Below are positions 5,167 through 5,251 of a stretch of 5,251 nucleotides of DNA, piece after piece. The stretch's first letter is position 1; the number at the start of each line of letters is the position of its first letter. The notes under the pieces were generated by a model. That model saw nothing but the letters and a program-made list of their open reading frames with translations. It had not been told where the DNA came from and ran no database searches. This stretch comes from Pistricoccus aurantiacus. Lineage in GTDB: Bacteria; Pseudomonadota; Gammaproteobacteria; Pseudomonadales; Halomonadaceae. The position numbers and the translations under genes were made by a program. The stretch lies in NCBI RefSeq assembly GCF_042682565.1, contig NZ_JBHUIC010000021.1; one strand, 5' to 3'.

Positions 5167-5251
5167 ATGAGCACCCAGGACAGAAAAGATACCCGTCAGG
5201 TCGTGGAAGGCGTGCAGAAGATGACGCCCTCGGAAGCCTTCGTCGAAACCC
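5167..5251 (+). CDS. xsc: Sulfoacetaldehyde acetyltransferase, N-terminal end (partial)
   Basis: The first 28 codons are visible before the window ends. After a hydrophilic lead of 17 residues (MSTQDRKDTRQVVEGVQ) comes KMTPSEAFVET, which matches from memory the conserved N-terminus of Xsc (typically KMTPSEAFVETLVA followed by a GIxGSA motif, here beyond the edge). This is the start of the ThDP-binding N-terminal domain; the conserved glutamate of the cofactor site would lie downstream. The ATG at 5167 is favoured by GGAGG 6 bases upstream. It is a separate gene from the one ending at position 84, transcribed in the same direction and with its own well-equipped upstream region. Related ThDP enzymes of the acetolactate synthase group are less likely given the signature. 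Confidence 0.85.
   Translation, partial: MSTQDRKDTRQVVEGVQKMTPSEAFVET

Overview
The window looks like chromosomal DNA of a GC-rich gammaproteobacterium, most plausibly a halomonad (Halomonas/Chromohalobacter type). That placement rests on base composition and on my memory of the protein families; no search was run. It holds part of an organosulfonate (taurine/isethionate-type) degradation locus. The central intermediate of such a locus is sulfoacetaldehyde.

Layout, left to right. (1) The last 27 codons of a forward gene whose C-terminus fits sulfoacetaldehyde acetyltransferase (xsc). (2) A 184-bp gap with a four-copy 15-16 bp tandem repeat that duplicates the final codons and stop of that gene, a 7-bp dyad, and a strong GC-rich hairpin of terminator type. 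(3) pta, a short phosphate acetyltransferase, and 16 bp later a TSUP/TauE-type permease, both forward. (4) After a 20-bp convergent gap, a reverse-strand pair whose stop and start overlap by four bases: cobS (MoxR-like AAA+ ATPase) followed by cobT (von Willebrand factor A protein), which resemble the aerobic cobaltochelatase subunits. (5) A 330-bp AT-richer divergent regulatory region. It has a perfect 19-bp palindrome, a consensus TATAAT, candidate promoters in both directions and several smaller dyads. (6) The first 28 codons of a second forward gene, whose N-terminus contains the Xsc signature KMTPSEAFVE.

How the genes work together. Xsc converts sulfoacetaldehyde and phosphate into acetyl phosphate and sulfite. 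Pta turns acetyl phosphate into acetyl-CoA for central metabolism. The TSUP permease is the likely exit route for the toxic sulfite. CobS and CobT are not part of any known sulfonate pathway. Their place between two xsc genes, with no cobN in view, is the main puzzle here. The other notable points are the paired xsc genes, the repeat at the xsc stop codon and the dense regulatory region before the second xsc.
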